Shown one piece after another: positions 48,451-61,049 of a stretch of 64,000 bases of DNA. The notes under the pieces are model-generated. The model had not been told where the DNA came from. It did not search any database and saw nothing but the letters and a program-made list of their open reading frames with translations. The stretch comes from Ulota crispa. Its lineage: Eukaryota; Streptophyta; Bryopsida; Orthotrichales; Orthotrichaceae. Location: the NCBI GenBank assembly GCA_963920765.1, contig OY987251.1:64501-128500 (forward strand), read 5' to 3'. Every line of letters starts with the position of its first letter. Positions within the stretch are counted from its first letter, which is position 1. Both the position numbers and the translations under genes were made by a program.

Positions 48451-50140
48451 TAGTGCAAACTTAGAGATGTACCCTATAACACTTGCATGTATTACAGTAA
48501 TGGAAAAGAACATGTGTAGCAATGATTGTATTTTGTCTTCAATGTATGATTCACTAATTTCCTTTTCATATAAATACATATGAAATTTTTTGTTCCATTT
48601 TTGACATTTTGTAATGAATGGTTTTGTTGTATGTTATTTTTGGTTGTAAATTATAGCTCCAATTTTGTGTTAAAATTTACAATGATGAACAGAAATACTA
48701 GAACTACAATATGTGCTTTGAACTTTACAAATTGAAGCTTTAACCCCTTTGAGGAGGACTTGGACTTCAACCTAAATCCTATGGCTAAACCTTTTGGTAT
48801 AATCTTCCCATACTTTTATGAAAGGCGTGGAATAGAAAGATGTATGTGGGCGTCTTGATTTTCCATCATTTTGGAATTTGATGAAAAAGTTATGCATGAA
48901 TTTATGAGAAGTAGGAGAGGGCCGCTTTTCTAAGGCTCTGGAAGCCCTAGAACTTCTTTACAGTTAAATTTTCCTTAAAACAAATTCTAAAATGTAATCT
49001 TTGTGATTTTTTGTATGTAAAAAGCTTTAATTTAGTCCGTTTCAATGAATGAGACAAAAGTTATGAGGATTGTTGGGTGCAAGCAATTTTGGATTTTGTA
49101 TTGTAAAAGTAAGCATTGAACTCTTTTAATTTACTCAATTTTCTATATTTCAATGAAAATAAAAAAACCATAGGAAGTACATTGTTTATCACAGCACTAC
49201 AAGTTTATAACTGTTGGGATTTGCTAGTTTGCTTTCAATAATAGATATCTAAACAATCTAGTGATTCCACTCACTATGTAGTTCCTTTTCTTTCTTTTTC
49301 CACCATGTATGGTACACTTCCAAGCGTATTGAGATTTCTCACAAGCATACCTAACTTCATGTCTTGCATGGATAACATGAAGTGCAACTTTAGGTAGAGG
49401 AATTTTGTGGTTTTAAGACTGGTCAAAGACTATTACCAAATGCTACAAAAATTATTAGACACCACAAAAAATCAATTGTTTTTCCTCTTCAAATGTACAT
49501 ATGTCACTCCCCTCCATCAATAATGAGCTGATTTTTTCTCACAAATACCATGACTACTTTCAGTTTGGGCAATATTGTAGAATTGCTTTTCCTAAAAACA
49601 AATCAAAAAATCCCTTTTTACAATACCTCCTAGAAGTGGCAGTTACTAGTGATTTGCATAGGAAGAAGGGCTTGGTCCTTTAGGGGTTACACTTCTAAAC
49701 CCTTATAGTGACTATAGTTCAGTGAACCCCAAACTTTTAAGACACCCTAAAGCACTAGAAATTTGTGACTACCATGTACTTTGCAAGGAACAAAATAAGT
49801 CAGAAGTAATCTTTTATAAAACATTTAATAACTAAATTTGTGTATTACAATAGTATATAAAAAGATGGACCCATTGTTCAAAATGGATAGTAATTGTACT
49901 TATGCAAGTTCTTAATCAATTCATGGAAGTGAATAGGAGCAAGAGGGGTATTTCATGTTAATGCCGAAAGTGGCATGGAAGGTAGTGAGCCTAATAACTC
50001 ATTGCATATTAGAATATGAAGAGATTGTTCTCTTTCACATGGACGCACTCAACAATTTCTATGCCTAAGAGTGCGTACATGATTAATGGCATTAACATCT
50101 TTTACAGCTGTGTCATTCTTGCCATCTCTTGTTGCTAGAC
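48450..50140. other. AT-rich intergenic
   Basis: No gene recognised. The short frame at 49,501-49,683 has no domain. Confidence 0.5.
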
Positions 50141-50141
50141 C

Positions 50142-53116
50142 TTATCGTGGCGCTCTATAATCACTATCTCTTGGAACCTCACCAAATGCGCCTACACTAC
50201 CACCAATGGATCCATCATTGTTGTTGGATGTAGCACTACCACTTTGACTTGAGGAATTAGAACGGGGATTAGGAGCATGACCGCTAGGATGATGGCAAAC
50301 AATAGAGGACACTGTCCGAATAAGTCTTTGCCCAATTGCATCCATAACACCATCTTTATTGGGCATCCCTACAATATCAAATGGTTGGGCTGCCCCTTGC
50401 TCTCTTCTCATCCTTTGGCGTGTTCTTTTACTCAAGTATTCACTAGTAGTACCCTATTGATGTGGCTATTTGGATTGAGTATGGGGACATAGAATTGGGC
50501 GTGACAAAGTCTAGGTTGCAGTCATATGCTCTGTCATACTCAAAGGTGGAAAGAGACTAGTCAACCGTGTGCTTACTGATGAAGTTGGTCCACAAGGATG
50601 AACTTCTGAAGTAGAAGGCCTTGATGGTGGATTATCTAGTAATGGCACGTGACGTTGTACTCCAATTGAGTCTTGATGAGGAGGGGCCGTGTCAATATCT
50701 GGGGTAAGAGGGGGCCCTTTTGTACGAGTGGTTTGAATAGGCAATGATGGTGAAACAACCGCATCATGGTTGCGTCTTCTTTGAACATCAAGGCCATCTG
50801 GATTTGTTAGAATGGCCACACGTTCATCAATAGGGCCTGGACTTGGCGGAGTTTGTGCCATCACGTCCTCTTCCATATGTACCCCGCTTGGACTAGCAAT
50901 CCATGTATTTGGCATCTGTGGTGGAAATTCTTTGTGTCCCTTGTGGCCAGTGCCATTATTATCCCCCTCATTGAAGTCAAATACAAACTTATCAATTAGA
51001 TTACACCTTTCATGCCTCCCACTACTTCTAGGAAATGGATCATTGTCTTCATTGGAGTCATCATCAGGGTTAAAGAGAAGTGATCCAAGGTCCAAACCAT
51101 CAGATTCTTCTGTCATGGAGTCTTCTGATATCATGTTCTCGGTATACCACCGTGTTGGATTTGCTGTTTCCCTTTCTTTGAGAGTCTTGGGATTAGTGTA
51201 AATGTAAACCAATTGCTTTGCGCACTCTGATATCAATCTATTGCAAGACTTGTTGTGAACAAACAAGTACATGCTCTAGTTATGTTTACAAGATGATGCA
51301 GAACATATTTGTGCAAGGATTCTTTTTGCAATCAATGGAAGTGTACAAGCAGGAGCCCCAAAAAGATCTCACCATTCATGGAGCTCCAAATTTAAAGCGT
51401 ATACGTCAAGGGATTCATTGAAAATCCCTCTTCCCTCTTGAAAAGCTTGGTACTCAAACAAAGGAGACGCAACTGCTTGGTCTCCAACCAATAGTTTGCG
51501 TAGTACTCTCAAGATGGCCACCTGTGCTTAGTTGTTGTCCATTAGTGTAATTTTATCAAGTAAGAAGGGATTCAATAGAGCACCTGCGTAATGTAGATTT
51601 GTTCTCATCATATCCCACAGCGTGTAAATTTCATATTTAGCCCAACTTGCATACTCTATTAGTAATAAGAATGGTGGATCCTTGAAAGATTCTTCTCCAC
51701 GTTCTTCGTCAAAAGCCATGCCTTCCCCATACATGGGTGTTTGCCATCAAACTCTCAAAAAGCAACCAAGACAGGCTCCACCATTTGCACAAAGTTCAAA
51801 CAAGACTTCCAAAATGAATCCGATTATACATGTTGTTGTACACTTTTTGCCTTTTTCCACGTTTCATCTGTTGTCAATTTCCTCAAGTACTCGTTCCATT
51901 GCGGATAGTGGATAGTCAATTCCACAGCTTCTCTTACTTCCACCAAACGCTTGATCATGAGAAATGTGGTTGCAAAGCGTGTGTCATTTGGATTTTTTAG
52001 CATGTGATTGGGAGAATGTTGACAAAAGATTGAAAGTTGCATGTGATGCCTGCCAATGTATTTTACAATGACCTTTGTTTTCACCACAATTGTTGATATC
52101 TAATCTTGTTTTTCCCAATCTTCAAGTAAAAGGTCAGGCATAGGCGCTAGACAACCTTGAAAGTAAATGTGTGGAAACCAACAAATTATTTGTGTTGCGG
52201 CTACACGCATGCTCCCTGCATTATCTGTGCAAACTTGTACTATGTTTTGTCCCTCCACTTCTTCAGTGAAAGCCAGCATGAAATTAGCCACGTAGGTAGC
52301 ATCTTTGCTTTCACTTGTTGTATCTACGGATCCAAGAAAAACCTCTTCACTTGTACATGCCAACATGATATTGATCAATGGTTGGTGTGACATATTGTCC
52401 CATCCATCGGAGCATATTGTCACTCCATACTTGTGGATTGGTCCCTTTATCTTTTTTGTTTCTAGTTTGACCATTTTGTCCTTTGCAAAGTCCATAAGCT
52501 TTGTACAAACTGCATAGTAAGCTGGAGGTTTGTACAATACCCTTGCATCCAATGTAGATCTCACTGCATCTATAAAAGCAAGATGCTTTGCTACATTAAA
52601 TGGTATATTAGCTTCATAAAAAAACTTAGCCCATTTCTTGTCTAGCATTTGATACTTTGAGGAGTTCGTTCCTTCTTGGAAAGATAATTGCTTCAAAGGT
52701 GGAGTGGCGGGTAAACTATGGCCAGACACCTCTGATGATTGTACTTGGGAGCATTATCCCTCATAGTTTTCTCCACCTTCATTTGCTGAGACTAAAGCAT
52801 TAGATTGTCGCTCCCCATGTATAGCACTCATTGGAGTTGTTGACGGCAATGTCACTTCCATATTATTTTCATTCTCACCCACTAACACTTCAGGTACATG
52901 TCCTCCACAATTGGAAAACATTGTTTTAAAAGCTGCATTGGCTTTGTTGCCCAATCTCACTCCAGGGAGGTTTTTAGTTCCTTTGTATCCCAAATGGAAA
53001 AGCAAACAACCTTTTTGATAACTTAGGATAGTTTGGCAATACTTGCATGCACTTTTCCCATTTAGTTGTTGCAAGTACCATGGGTTCCATTGAGTCTTGC
53101 CTCCACCCATTGTCAT
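50142..53116 (-). pseudogene. hAT-family transposase, nearly complete
   Basis: The BED zinc finger at 53,116-52,754 contains C-K-Y-C and HLGYKGTKNLPGV. One in-frame TAA (52754-52756) separates it from the DUF659 domain (52,729-52,100): WAKFFYEANIPFNVAKH, then KYGVTICSDGW, LGSVDTT and VQVCTDNAGSM. The middle region at 52,087-51,824 contains ETRFAT-like DTRFATTFLMIKRL. The hAT dimerisation region at about 51,370-51,190 reads AKRILAQICS then VHNKSCNRLISECAKQLVYIYTN. The transposase would cut and paste hAT elements. Unusually, the frame continues for more than 200 codons as an acidic, then Pro/Ser-rich tail (to 50,511), with another open piece to 50,142. A few stops and frameshifts make it inactive. 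Terminal inverted repeats were not found. Confidence 0.8.
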
Positions 53117-53393
53117 TGCTTGTTCTTCTTCTTGACTTTAAAAACAAAATAATAAGATTAGTATTTTGTATGAAATGTGGTGTAGAAAGACCACTTGCTG
53201 CTCTCACAACAAGTGCTCCCTACACACACTCTTCTTGGACTTCCCTCCAATGCAATGGTTGTACACCAACCAAATCATAGGAGCAAAGATCAACAAGGAA
53301 ATGTGAGCTAGAATAGTCAGGAGTCCTTCTTAGGGTCTTAAAACCCTAAAGCTTTTGTGAACGGCCAAACCTGCACAACAAACTTGAAACGTT

Positions 53394-53533
53394 GGGGAGC
53401 CGTCTAGTGAATGGACTGTGCATTTGGTGGACACTCTTGTCAACCGCTAGACGCACTTGCCATTTGGTTGACAGACTTGTTGTCCAATTGACTGACTCAC
53501 CATCTAGTTGACGGACTCACCGTCCTATCAATG
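53394..53533. repeat. 20-bp minisatellite, 7 units, upstream of hAT gene
   Basis: Seven 20-bp units of the form GACTCACCGTCTAGTTGACG, about 0.3 kb upstream of the hAT start. In a shifted register it resembles the 20-bp unit at 46,864. GACGG-containing sequence continues less regularly to about 53,665. Confidence 0.85.
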
Positions 53534-53739
53534 AATTAGACAACAGGCTAATTGACATACATCATCCACGGCTTGGATGGTCCATCAGCATTTTGGACGG
53601 AGCCTACCGCATCTTGACACGTCATGACGGATGCATCATGACATTTGGACGTAAAAAGCCAATGTCACGTCCGTGTAGACAACCCTGAGTGCAATAGGGA
53701 TCCTAATGATACTTGTATATGGTCTAGTGCTAGAAGACA

Positions 53740-54144
53740 ATAGTTGAAACAAACTGGCTTGTTGACAAATTTGCCAATCGCAAACCTTGTGATTCCAAAG
53801 ACTTGCCCCATTCAAATACACCCTTTCAATTGGTCAAGCACGCAAGGAGTACTTTCAATCCTTGGGAACATGGGCAACGGACAAGCTTTTGAAATCTGAA
53901 CAGCCACTTTGGAATCACTCAAGGGACCATCACATCTAGCAATGGCATTGGAGCTGACAATGTAACATATTCCCTTGGCCACCAAATCATCTTCTCCATT
54001 ATATAGGGAGACAACTTTGGTAATCCAATTACAGCAAGGTATACCCTCAAAGTCAAGGATGTCATTTACTTCGACTGGCACTGTCTGCAAGATATCTTCA
54101 ACAAAGATATACTTCTTGGAATTTGCAAATAAAGGCCTTATATC
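53740..54144 (-). pseudogene. DUF8039-like exon fragment
   Basis: An acceptor-like ATTATCACAG precedes GATATAAGG at 54144 on the minus strand. The open frame then reads VEDILQTVPVEVNDILDFEG, LVAKGICYIVSSN, DSKVAVQISKA and VLDQLKGCI before a TAG near 53,812, then continues. The spacing of VAxG, a basic-to-hydrophobic middle and a final short aromatic block resembles DUF8039 modules found in plant transposon proteins. This is an identification from memory with low certainty. Confidence 0.3.
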
Positions 54145-54149
54145 CTGTG

Positions 54150-57035
54150 ATAATCAAAGAAGATAGGGTGAACAAAGTTTGTGAATATATAAATCAACTA
54201 AAAGGATTTTCAGAAGAACAAAATATAGTTCAGAACTCACATTCAACACAATTTTAGTTACACTGGTCCAACTAATGCAAAGACACTCATGATCCAAATT
54301 ATACTCACATTTGATTATGATATATCAATAGCCCAATTATTCATTGTTCCAAAAGAATCAATGATAGAATATGTCTCATTTTTGCACACAATTCCATATA
54401 GAATAAGTCAAACAGAAAAAACATTCATAGTCTCCTTGTTATGAATAGAAGAAGTTTCTAATAGGGTGCATCTTTTCAAACATATTCATGGAGTCCTTGA
54501 ACTCAATAGCACCTAATCAGAAGAGGTGCAAGGTCAAACAAACTAATATCAAGCAGTTTTGTTTAACCCAAATCTAGTTGAATAGTGTATATGGTGTCAT
54601 AGTTTTTGCAGACAAGATGGTTGATGACTATAGACTAAATCACCAGTATATTTTCTAAAGTAGGACAAAAAGCATCTTTGCACTAGATTATATCTCAGGA
54701 ACGCATGATAGACTTTAACTTGAGTTGTATTAAAGGTAATCATGTATATATCATTCACTTGTGGATTGGATATGGAAGAATATTATGAAATTTGGATGTG
54801 TTTCTAGGCGTGCTCAACTACTGTAAACTGCATCTAGAAAAACCAATCTAACTTGACTCAAATCTAATTCCTAACAATCTTTGTTGTAAGTTATTTCAAG
54901 ATCTATATCTCCTTGATATGCGTGAATTTGAGTAAACTTGTACTTGAATTTTGAGCTGATTGAGGGATCCCTTTGGTGATTCAACTTGATTTGACTTAAA
55001 TCTAATATTCTATTATAGACAAACATTACAAGTTGCTATTGTTATTAGAACACTTGTATATTATGGCGGCATAAACAGAAGCATATCTTGAGCAATTCCT
55101 GCTAACAAACTATCAATAATAAAAATTCAAAACACTCTTAATAAAAAACAAAAGCTATGAAATACCTTTGTCAAAAAGAATCAATTGGCTAACACGGTCT
55201 TTGCATCCATGTAAATTAGAACATGATTATTGCACTCCAAAATTCGATTATAACGTTATAGCATCAAGACAACAATTGCATTGTATACAATGGGCGTCAT
55301 CAAACAATGCATAAGAAGGGGAACAAATTGAAGGACCTCCTAAATAGTTTCAATGACTCACTGAATGTATGAGGGCCCCTATCCAACCTTTGAAAACCAA
55401 CTCTTCTAAGTAACATATACTTGCTAAAAGCTAGAAAACAAATCAGCTTACGGAACTAGGTGAGTAATGTCTTGCAACAAAGAGCACTTGCAACAAGAGC
55501 AATAGCGTGAGCAAAGAGAGAAAAAAGAATGAGCAACACAAAATTGATATAACGGGATGATAGAGAATGAAAAGTTGTCGAGAGCATGATGGTGGGGAGG
55601 GAGAATTCCTAGGGGCAAGACACTTAAATGCTAGTACTTTAATTTGAATGAGATGGGAGCTGCAAATTTACTTTAGCAAAAACTTCAAACTTTTCGGGTT
55701 CTCAAAAGTTGCAATCCTTTCCAAAAATGCTGCTCTTTATTTCGTTAGCATGTAGCTTCAATGCTATTACTTAATAATACAACCGCTGACATTCTTGGAT
55801 GCAGATCACGTATTACTGATATGAATGTGACAATCCATGCCAGACCTTTTGCTAGCCTTTACATGGGTACCGGTCATTGTAGGCTATTTTTGTAACTTTT
55901 AGAGCATCAACCCACTCTTAGCATTCAAAGTATCAGAGGGGCTTATTTACATTATGAAGTAGTTCTAGTAGCTCTTGGCGCATGCTATTATAAGCATTTA
56001 CCATTAGAATTTTATTACTATTTCTATAGCCTACATAGAATGCACAGAAGTATAAAATTCAGTAAGTCTTCAAATTACAAATATGTGAAAATATCCAGAA
56101 ATAGTGAATATGTGATATTATAGAGGTGAAGTTGTGATATTATAGAGGTCTTTATGGTTATATTACTTTGACTAGCAATTTGTCGTTTTTTATGCTACAT
56201 TATCACCATCACATCAAACTCAATAATTTTAAAGAGTCATTGAATACTTGAATTGTTAAAATCTCTTCAATTTTACACTTGTTTCTAATCATTTGGTAAT
56301 AGCAATAAAAACATGAAATTGTGAAAATAGAAATAACTCCCAAAGAAAAGGTATATTACATTATAATGGAGAATATTTGATGTAATAATGGATGCTATGT
56401 GATATTACAAAGGTCATTTAAATTTTAGTAGTATGATGGGATTCACTTTAGCTCTAATAAATGTAGGGATTGTTTTGAATTTCATTTATTAGCTCACTTA
56501 TCAGCATTGCAAGATCAAACCTAGGTAATGAGAGCATTCTAAATACAAGTGAAGTCTCATGATCCAAGTGATCACCACCCACCTTCACTCGATTAGTTCC
56601 ACAAAAACTCCCAGGCCTGATTACCCCAATGCTTACCTTGATGCACAAGTTTCATCCCAATCAAAGTATTTTTTATACACCACTCCAATCAACCTTCCAT
56701 TTCCCCTTTCTAAACCATGGTGGCTCTAAAAGAGGTCAACACCCATCATCTACCAATCAATTCCACAAAAATTCCAAAGCCTAACTATGCTAGTGGAATT
56801 TTATTGGATGAAGTGGCCTTACCTATTTTTCTAATCCATACATGGTTGAGTAGTGAAAATAGATACATTTTTTTGTAGATTTAAAGGTGGATGGCTTGAG
56901 TGGAATGCTAAAAACCATTCTTTAGCTTTGAAACTCTTGTATAAAATATGGTCATATATTTTTTAATATTCTAATAGAAGAATTAGCCACACCAATGTAG
57001 GTGTAGGAAATAAGCAATATTTAGCACAAAATTGA
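54150..57035. other. AT-rich intergenic
   Basis: No gene recognised on either strand. The 64-codon minus stretch at 56,454-56,648 has no domain. Confidence 0.5.
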
Positions 57036-57039
57036 CTTC

Positions 57040-57225
57040 ACTAAGGTAGACACACCCTTCTCTGACCCTTTCAAAAACAACACCCTACTTTTGTGGGCTT
57101 CTCCATCCATTGTTGAATCCATAGTGGAGCATTCAATGCCTCTTGCACAAGCAAAGTTTGCAACATGTTAGGTGCTAAGTTAATTTGAGATGGTTGGAAT
57201 TGCGACCTTCAAGTACCATTAGAGG
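57040..57225 (-). repeat. Dispersed repeat, inverted copy of 15.8-16.0 kb
   Basis: The reverse complement matches about 15,815-16,000 through TACTTGAAGGTC, CCAACCATCTCAAA, GCTTGTGCAAGAGGCATT and GAAGGGTGTGTCT in order. Boundaries are approximate. Confidence 0.65.
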
Positions 57226-57563
57226 AACAAACCTAAGCAGTCTTAAAGTTAGTATAGAGTTGCTTTTAGGATCTTTCAACCTGAAACTTTGCCATTTAAT
57301 ACAAATGTTTGTACATTTATTGTATCGACAAAAAACATTTTCCATGAAAGCGTGTTGAAATGCTAACCAAACAATATTACTTTTTCATTTTACCAAGAAT
57401 TTGGGGTTTCCAAATCCATAAAGTGAATCCAGTTCACTACACATAAGTCAATGAAGGGCCATGGCGGAAACGCTCAAGTGTTTTTTCCAGCAAGTGTAGT
57501 ACCAATAATCTACTCACTATTTTATAGTTGTTCAATTGTATCCTAGTCCTAGGTCCACCACTA

Positions 57564-57961
57564 ATGTGACAGCATCCAAACTTGATAATTTAAGAGGTTC
57601 TGCAACAACCTACAAAGAGTTTGAGGCAAAAAATATTTTTCCCAAGTAAGAAGATTAAAATTTTGAGGTTGCAAATTTTGTAAATTTTATGTGCAAAACT
57701 GAAACTTTTGCAAATTATGGGAGTCAAAAAATGTTCTAGAGTCATGGCCAATGTCTAGATGTATGCAATTCCACCAATAGCCAAACCATTTTCAGCTCAT
57801 TACTTCTTACTTCACTTTGGGACACATGGCATGACTTAAGTAGTCCCAACCTTGCAAAAGACAAAAGAATGCATTCCAAAGCACCTACTCTTGCTTATGG
57901 TGGAAATAGCACACCCTACTTATTGGATATGAGGCATTGTTGGTAAAGGGTACTTCCACCT
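57564..57961. mobile_element. MITE, copy C (TA-flanked, inverted relative to A and B)
   Basis: 398 bp, clearly homologous over its length to the reverse complement of copy B. TA flanks are at 57562-57563 and 57962-57963. Its right end keeps the family terminus ACTTCCACCT; the left end is mutated (ATGTGACAGCATCC). Confidence 0.8.
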
Positions 57962-57963
57962 TA

Positions 57964-60740
57964 GAGCAAAGTCTATGATTCTAAAAATGAATTATACATT
58001 CCCAAATTCATTCTTTTCATGGTTAATGATTGAAGTCTCAGATTTTCTGGCGAGTAATGATAAATAGTGCATTTCCACCCTATCTACACTCTCCATGTTG
58101 ATGTCTATGCAGAAATATGAGCATTTAAAGCATTGGCTTTGGATTTCTAACTTTATGTGAATCTGAAAACATTGAACAACTCCCCGTACACTATGCTTGT
58201 GCCTAAGCTCCCACTCCCTCTAACAACCCTACACTAGCTTTTGCTTCCTGCCCCTTCTTCCTTGCACTTTGCTTCCTGCCTCTACTCACTTGCTTACTAA
58301 CAACCTCCCTTGCAACTCTTTTTTGCCGCTTCTCTTGTTGCTATCGTTTTATGCGCTGCACTTCCCTTCCTTGCTTTACCCAAAGCTTTCCTGCATTTTT
58401 GTTTTTGAAAGCTAGAGTTTGAGGCGTGAGGGATTTGCTACTCTTGCTACCATTGTCTCTTTCCTCTCATTGTTGAAACGTTACTCACCTGCTATTTTTA
58501 CACTTGTGTTTGTGGTATTCAACCTTTGTATTTGCTTGCTGCTGCTTATCAGGATTACAATGCTGCAATTTGGCCAACCTAATTCCAACTAAGTTTGAAT
58601 CTCTAATTTTTCTTCTTGCTTTTGTCCATGTGCTTGCAATGCGTGCATCTTCAAAGTTTGCTTGTGCAAGACTTTGAGTACAACAAAAGCCGGTGATAAT
58701 TTGTATGTGAAAGTGGTGTAGGTTTTAGAGAGAAATTGAGCGCAACATTGTGTAGGATTGTAACTTGTTTTATGAAATCAAAGAATTTTAGTAGTTCTAA
58801 ATCCTTAAAGTTGCAATGTTTTTGCAATATAATCATGGGCAAGTTGTAGCTGATTCTGCTTAAACCAGTTTGTGGCAACTCCGCCAAAACTCTACTCCAA
58901 GTTTGTTTTGTCAAACTCCACTGCTCAATTTGTTGAACTCCAAACCCTAGTTAGCTCCCTAATTGTTATTGTAAGGTGTGGAGTTTGAATAAATTTGTTT
59001 GCTTGTTTAGTTTTTATTTTATTTTTTTGTTGGAAGAGTGTAAGTTTCACTAGCATGTAGCCTACATTATCAATATTTTGGTGGATGTACTGGCTATTCT
59101 ATACATATAGACACTACAATGTGAGCTGAACCACAAATGCAATTGCTCTTTATTCAATTGATATAGATTACAATAAAATCTTTGTAGATTACCTTTGATT
59201 GATTCTATAGTATTTAATTCACACTAGTTCAATGCTGAGTCGTGAGGTTTCATGTTTCAATCTTTTCTTGGTTTTTCATTATTCAGAATCTAAGATTTTT
59301 GACAAAAGTGCAGAAGTGCAGCAAGTGTTTATATGGTTGTTAAAATGTGGTCACAAACTTTGCTATGAACATGTGTGGTTCATTTTTCTCAAACCTTGAT
59401 TAATTGTTGGTTGCACAAAAACTCAATTAGTAGCTCTCACACTGTTCTCAAATGAAGAATTAAATTGTCATTTGCCTCACTTCCTGTACATTCTAAATCC
59501 TTGGTTCCAATTTTTGTATGGTAGATTACTTTCTACCATGAGACAGGCCTGTCAATTTAACTCAACATCAATGTAACTCTATACTTGTACTGCCAATGGT
59601 CAACTTAGAGCAATTTGACTTTATTTGAGCTAAACAAACAAACTGCACAAGTTATGCAACCATGAACTGATATAAACTGAGTGAAGTATATTTTTATTTT
59701 AGCTCAACTCAATTTAACTAGCTCAGCATAAATTTAATCACATCCATTCAACTTGAGTCAAGTTAAAATACCATTTAGAACTGTCTTGCAAAAACCAAAT
59801 CAAACAAATTCAATAATAGGAGAAATCCATGACGCCGCTTGTATTGAGGTGCAAAACTCTTACAAAGCACAAACAATATAAATCAATACAAGTTGAGTTA
59901 AAAACACAACATAAATACTAATACAATACGTTGCAATGAAAACAAAAAACAACAAAATAATAAAATGAGGATCAAGCGCAAGAAGTTACTGTCCTAAAGT
60001 AGAAAAAGTAACACAATTAAATGTTGAAAGGTTGGAATAGAGCATTAAGAGTTTGCTCTAAGCCAAAAGAGATATACTATGTAGAGTACTTAGCATTGGA
60101 GAGAGAGCATGTAGTAAGAAGTACCTCATAGAGAGCATTAGACCATGGGCATGGTTATTTCATATGGTTAGATGAAGGGAGAGTAGTTGGAAGAGTACAT
60201 AGATGAGAAGGTTTGGGAACACTCTCATCTTTTTCATTTGTATCTTATACATTTGAGTATACTATGTGTGCCTTTGCTCTTCTATCTTCTCTTTGTTTTC
60301 AATAGATTATGAGTCCACTTCTTAGAGTGTGGAGGTGCATTGTAATGAGTAGAGATCACATTTGAGCTTGGTAGAGGACCAAATTCAAGTTTGTAGAGGT
60401 GTGGACTTTATTGGAGCTTGTTGGAGGATCTGATCTATTATATTGGAGAAGTTGATCCACTTTGGAGCTTATTTGGAGGTTCATTTGGTGTTGCACAAGC
60501 TTTTGAAGGAATGGAATTACTAATAGTGGAATTGCACCATCAAAGCGTTTGTTTGAAGCACAAGGAGGTGATTTGTGAATTTGTACTTTCTTTAGTTGAT
60601 TTCTATCCTTACTTGAGGTTGTTTTTTCAAGTAAATGCATAATTTGCTAAAATAAAGGTTGAAATTGCAAAGAGTAAGTTTGAAGGTGAGGTTTGAGTGA
60701 TAACCCCATATTTAGGATAGATCTTGTGCTCTTTTGAAGG
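57964..60740. other. Intergenic; pyrimidine-rich tract and probable copia 5' LTR zone
   Basis: 58,196-58,400 is strongly pyrimidine-rich on the plus strand and repeats TTGCTTCCTGCC-like words. 60,050-60,700 lies upstream of the copia leader and probably contains its 5' LTR, but the partner LTR is outside the window and no boundary can be set. No other gene recognised. Confidence 0.4.
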
Positions 60741-60743
60741 TTT

Positions 60744-61010
60744 GGGTTGTATATTTCAGCCCCTTGTGTATGGAGAAAGCTACAATTTGCTTAGGAAGTG
60801 GTTGAGTTACATATTTCAAGCCTTTGTGTATGTAGTGAGCTAGAGCTTTGCTTGAGAGGTAGTTGAGTTACATACTTTCAGTCCCTTGTTTTTGGAGCTA
60901 GCTAACATTGAGAGTAATTGAGTAGTAAGCTTCATCCCTTTGTGTGTGGCCAGAGGTAGGGTTTGCTTGTTCAGTGATTGAATTCTTTACTTCAGCTCCT
61001 TGCTATCTTC
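60744..61010 (+). repeat. About 58-bp tandem repeat in copia leader
   Basis: Four to five diverged units of 56-61 bp, each with a GTTGAGTTACATA, TTTCAGCCCCTTGTGTATG and GAGCTAG-TTTGCTTGAG layout. It lies between the presumed 5' LTR and the gag start. Confidence 0.7.
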
Positions 61011-61049
61011 TTATAACATTGAAAAAGCTTTGAATTGCATACTCTAACT

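Noticed and set aside
50450-50470. CACTAGTAGT near 50,455 as another CACTA terminus
   Set aside because: Isolated word inside the hAT 3' region with no partner end and no subterminal repeats.
46261-53695. CAGGGTTGT at 46261 and its inverse near 53,690 as terminal repeats of the hAT element
   Set aside because: Only about 9-10 bases match and the 8-bp flanks (TGGGTGGA and AGTGCAAT) do not agree; another remnant on the opposite strand lies between.
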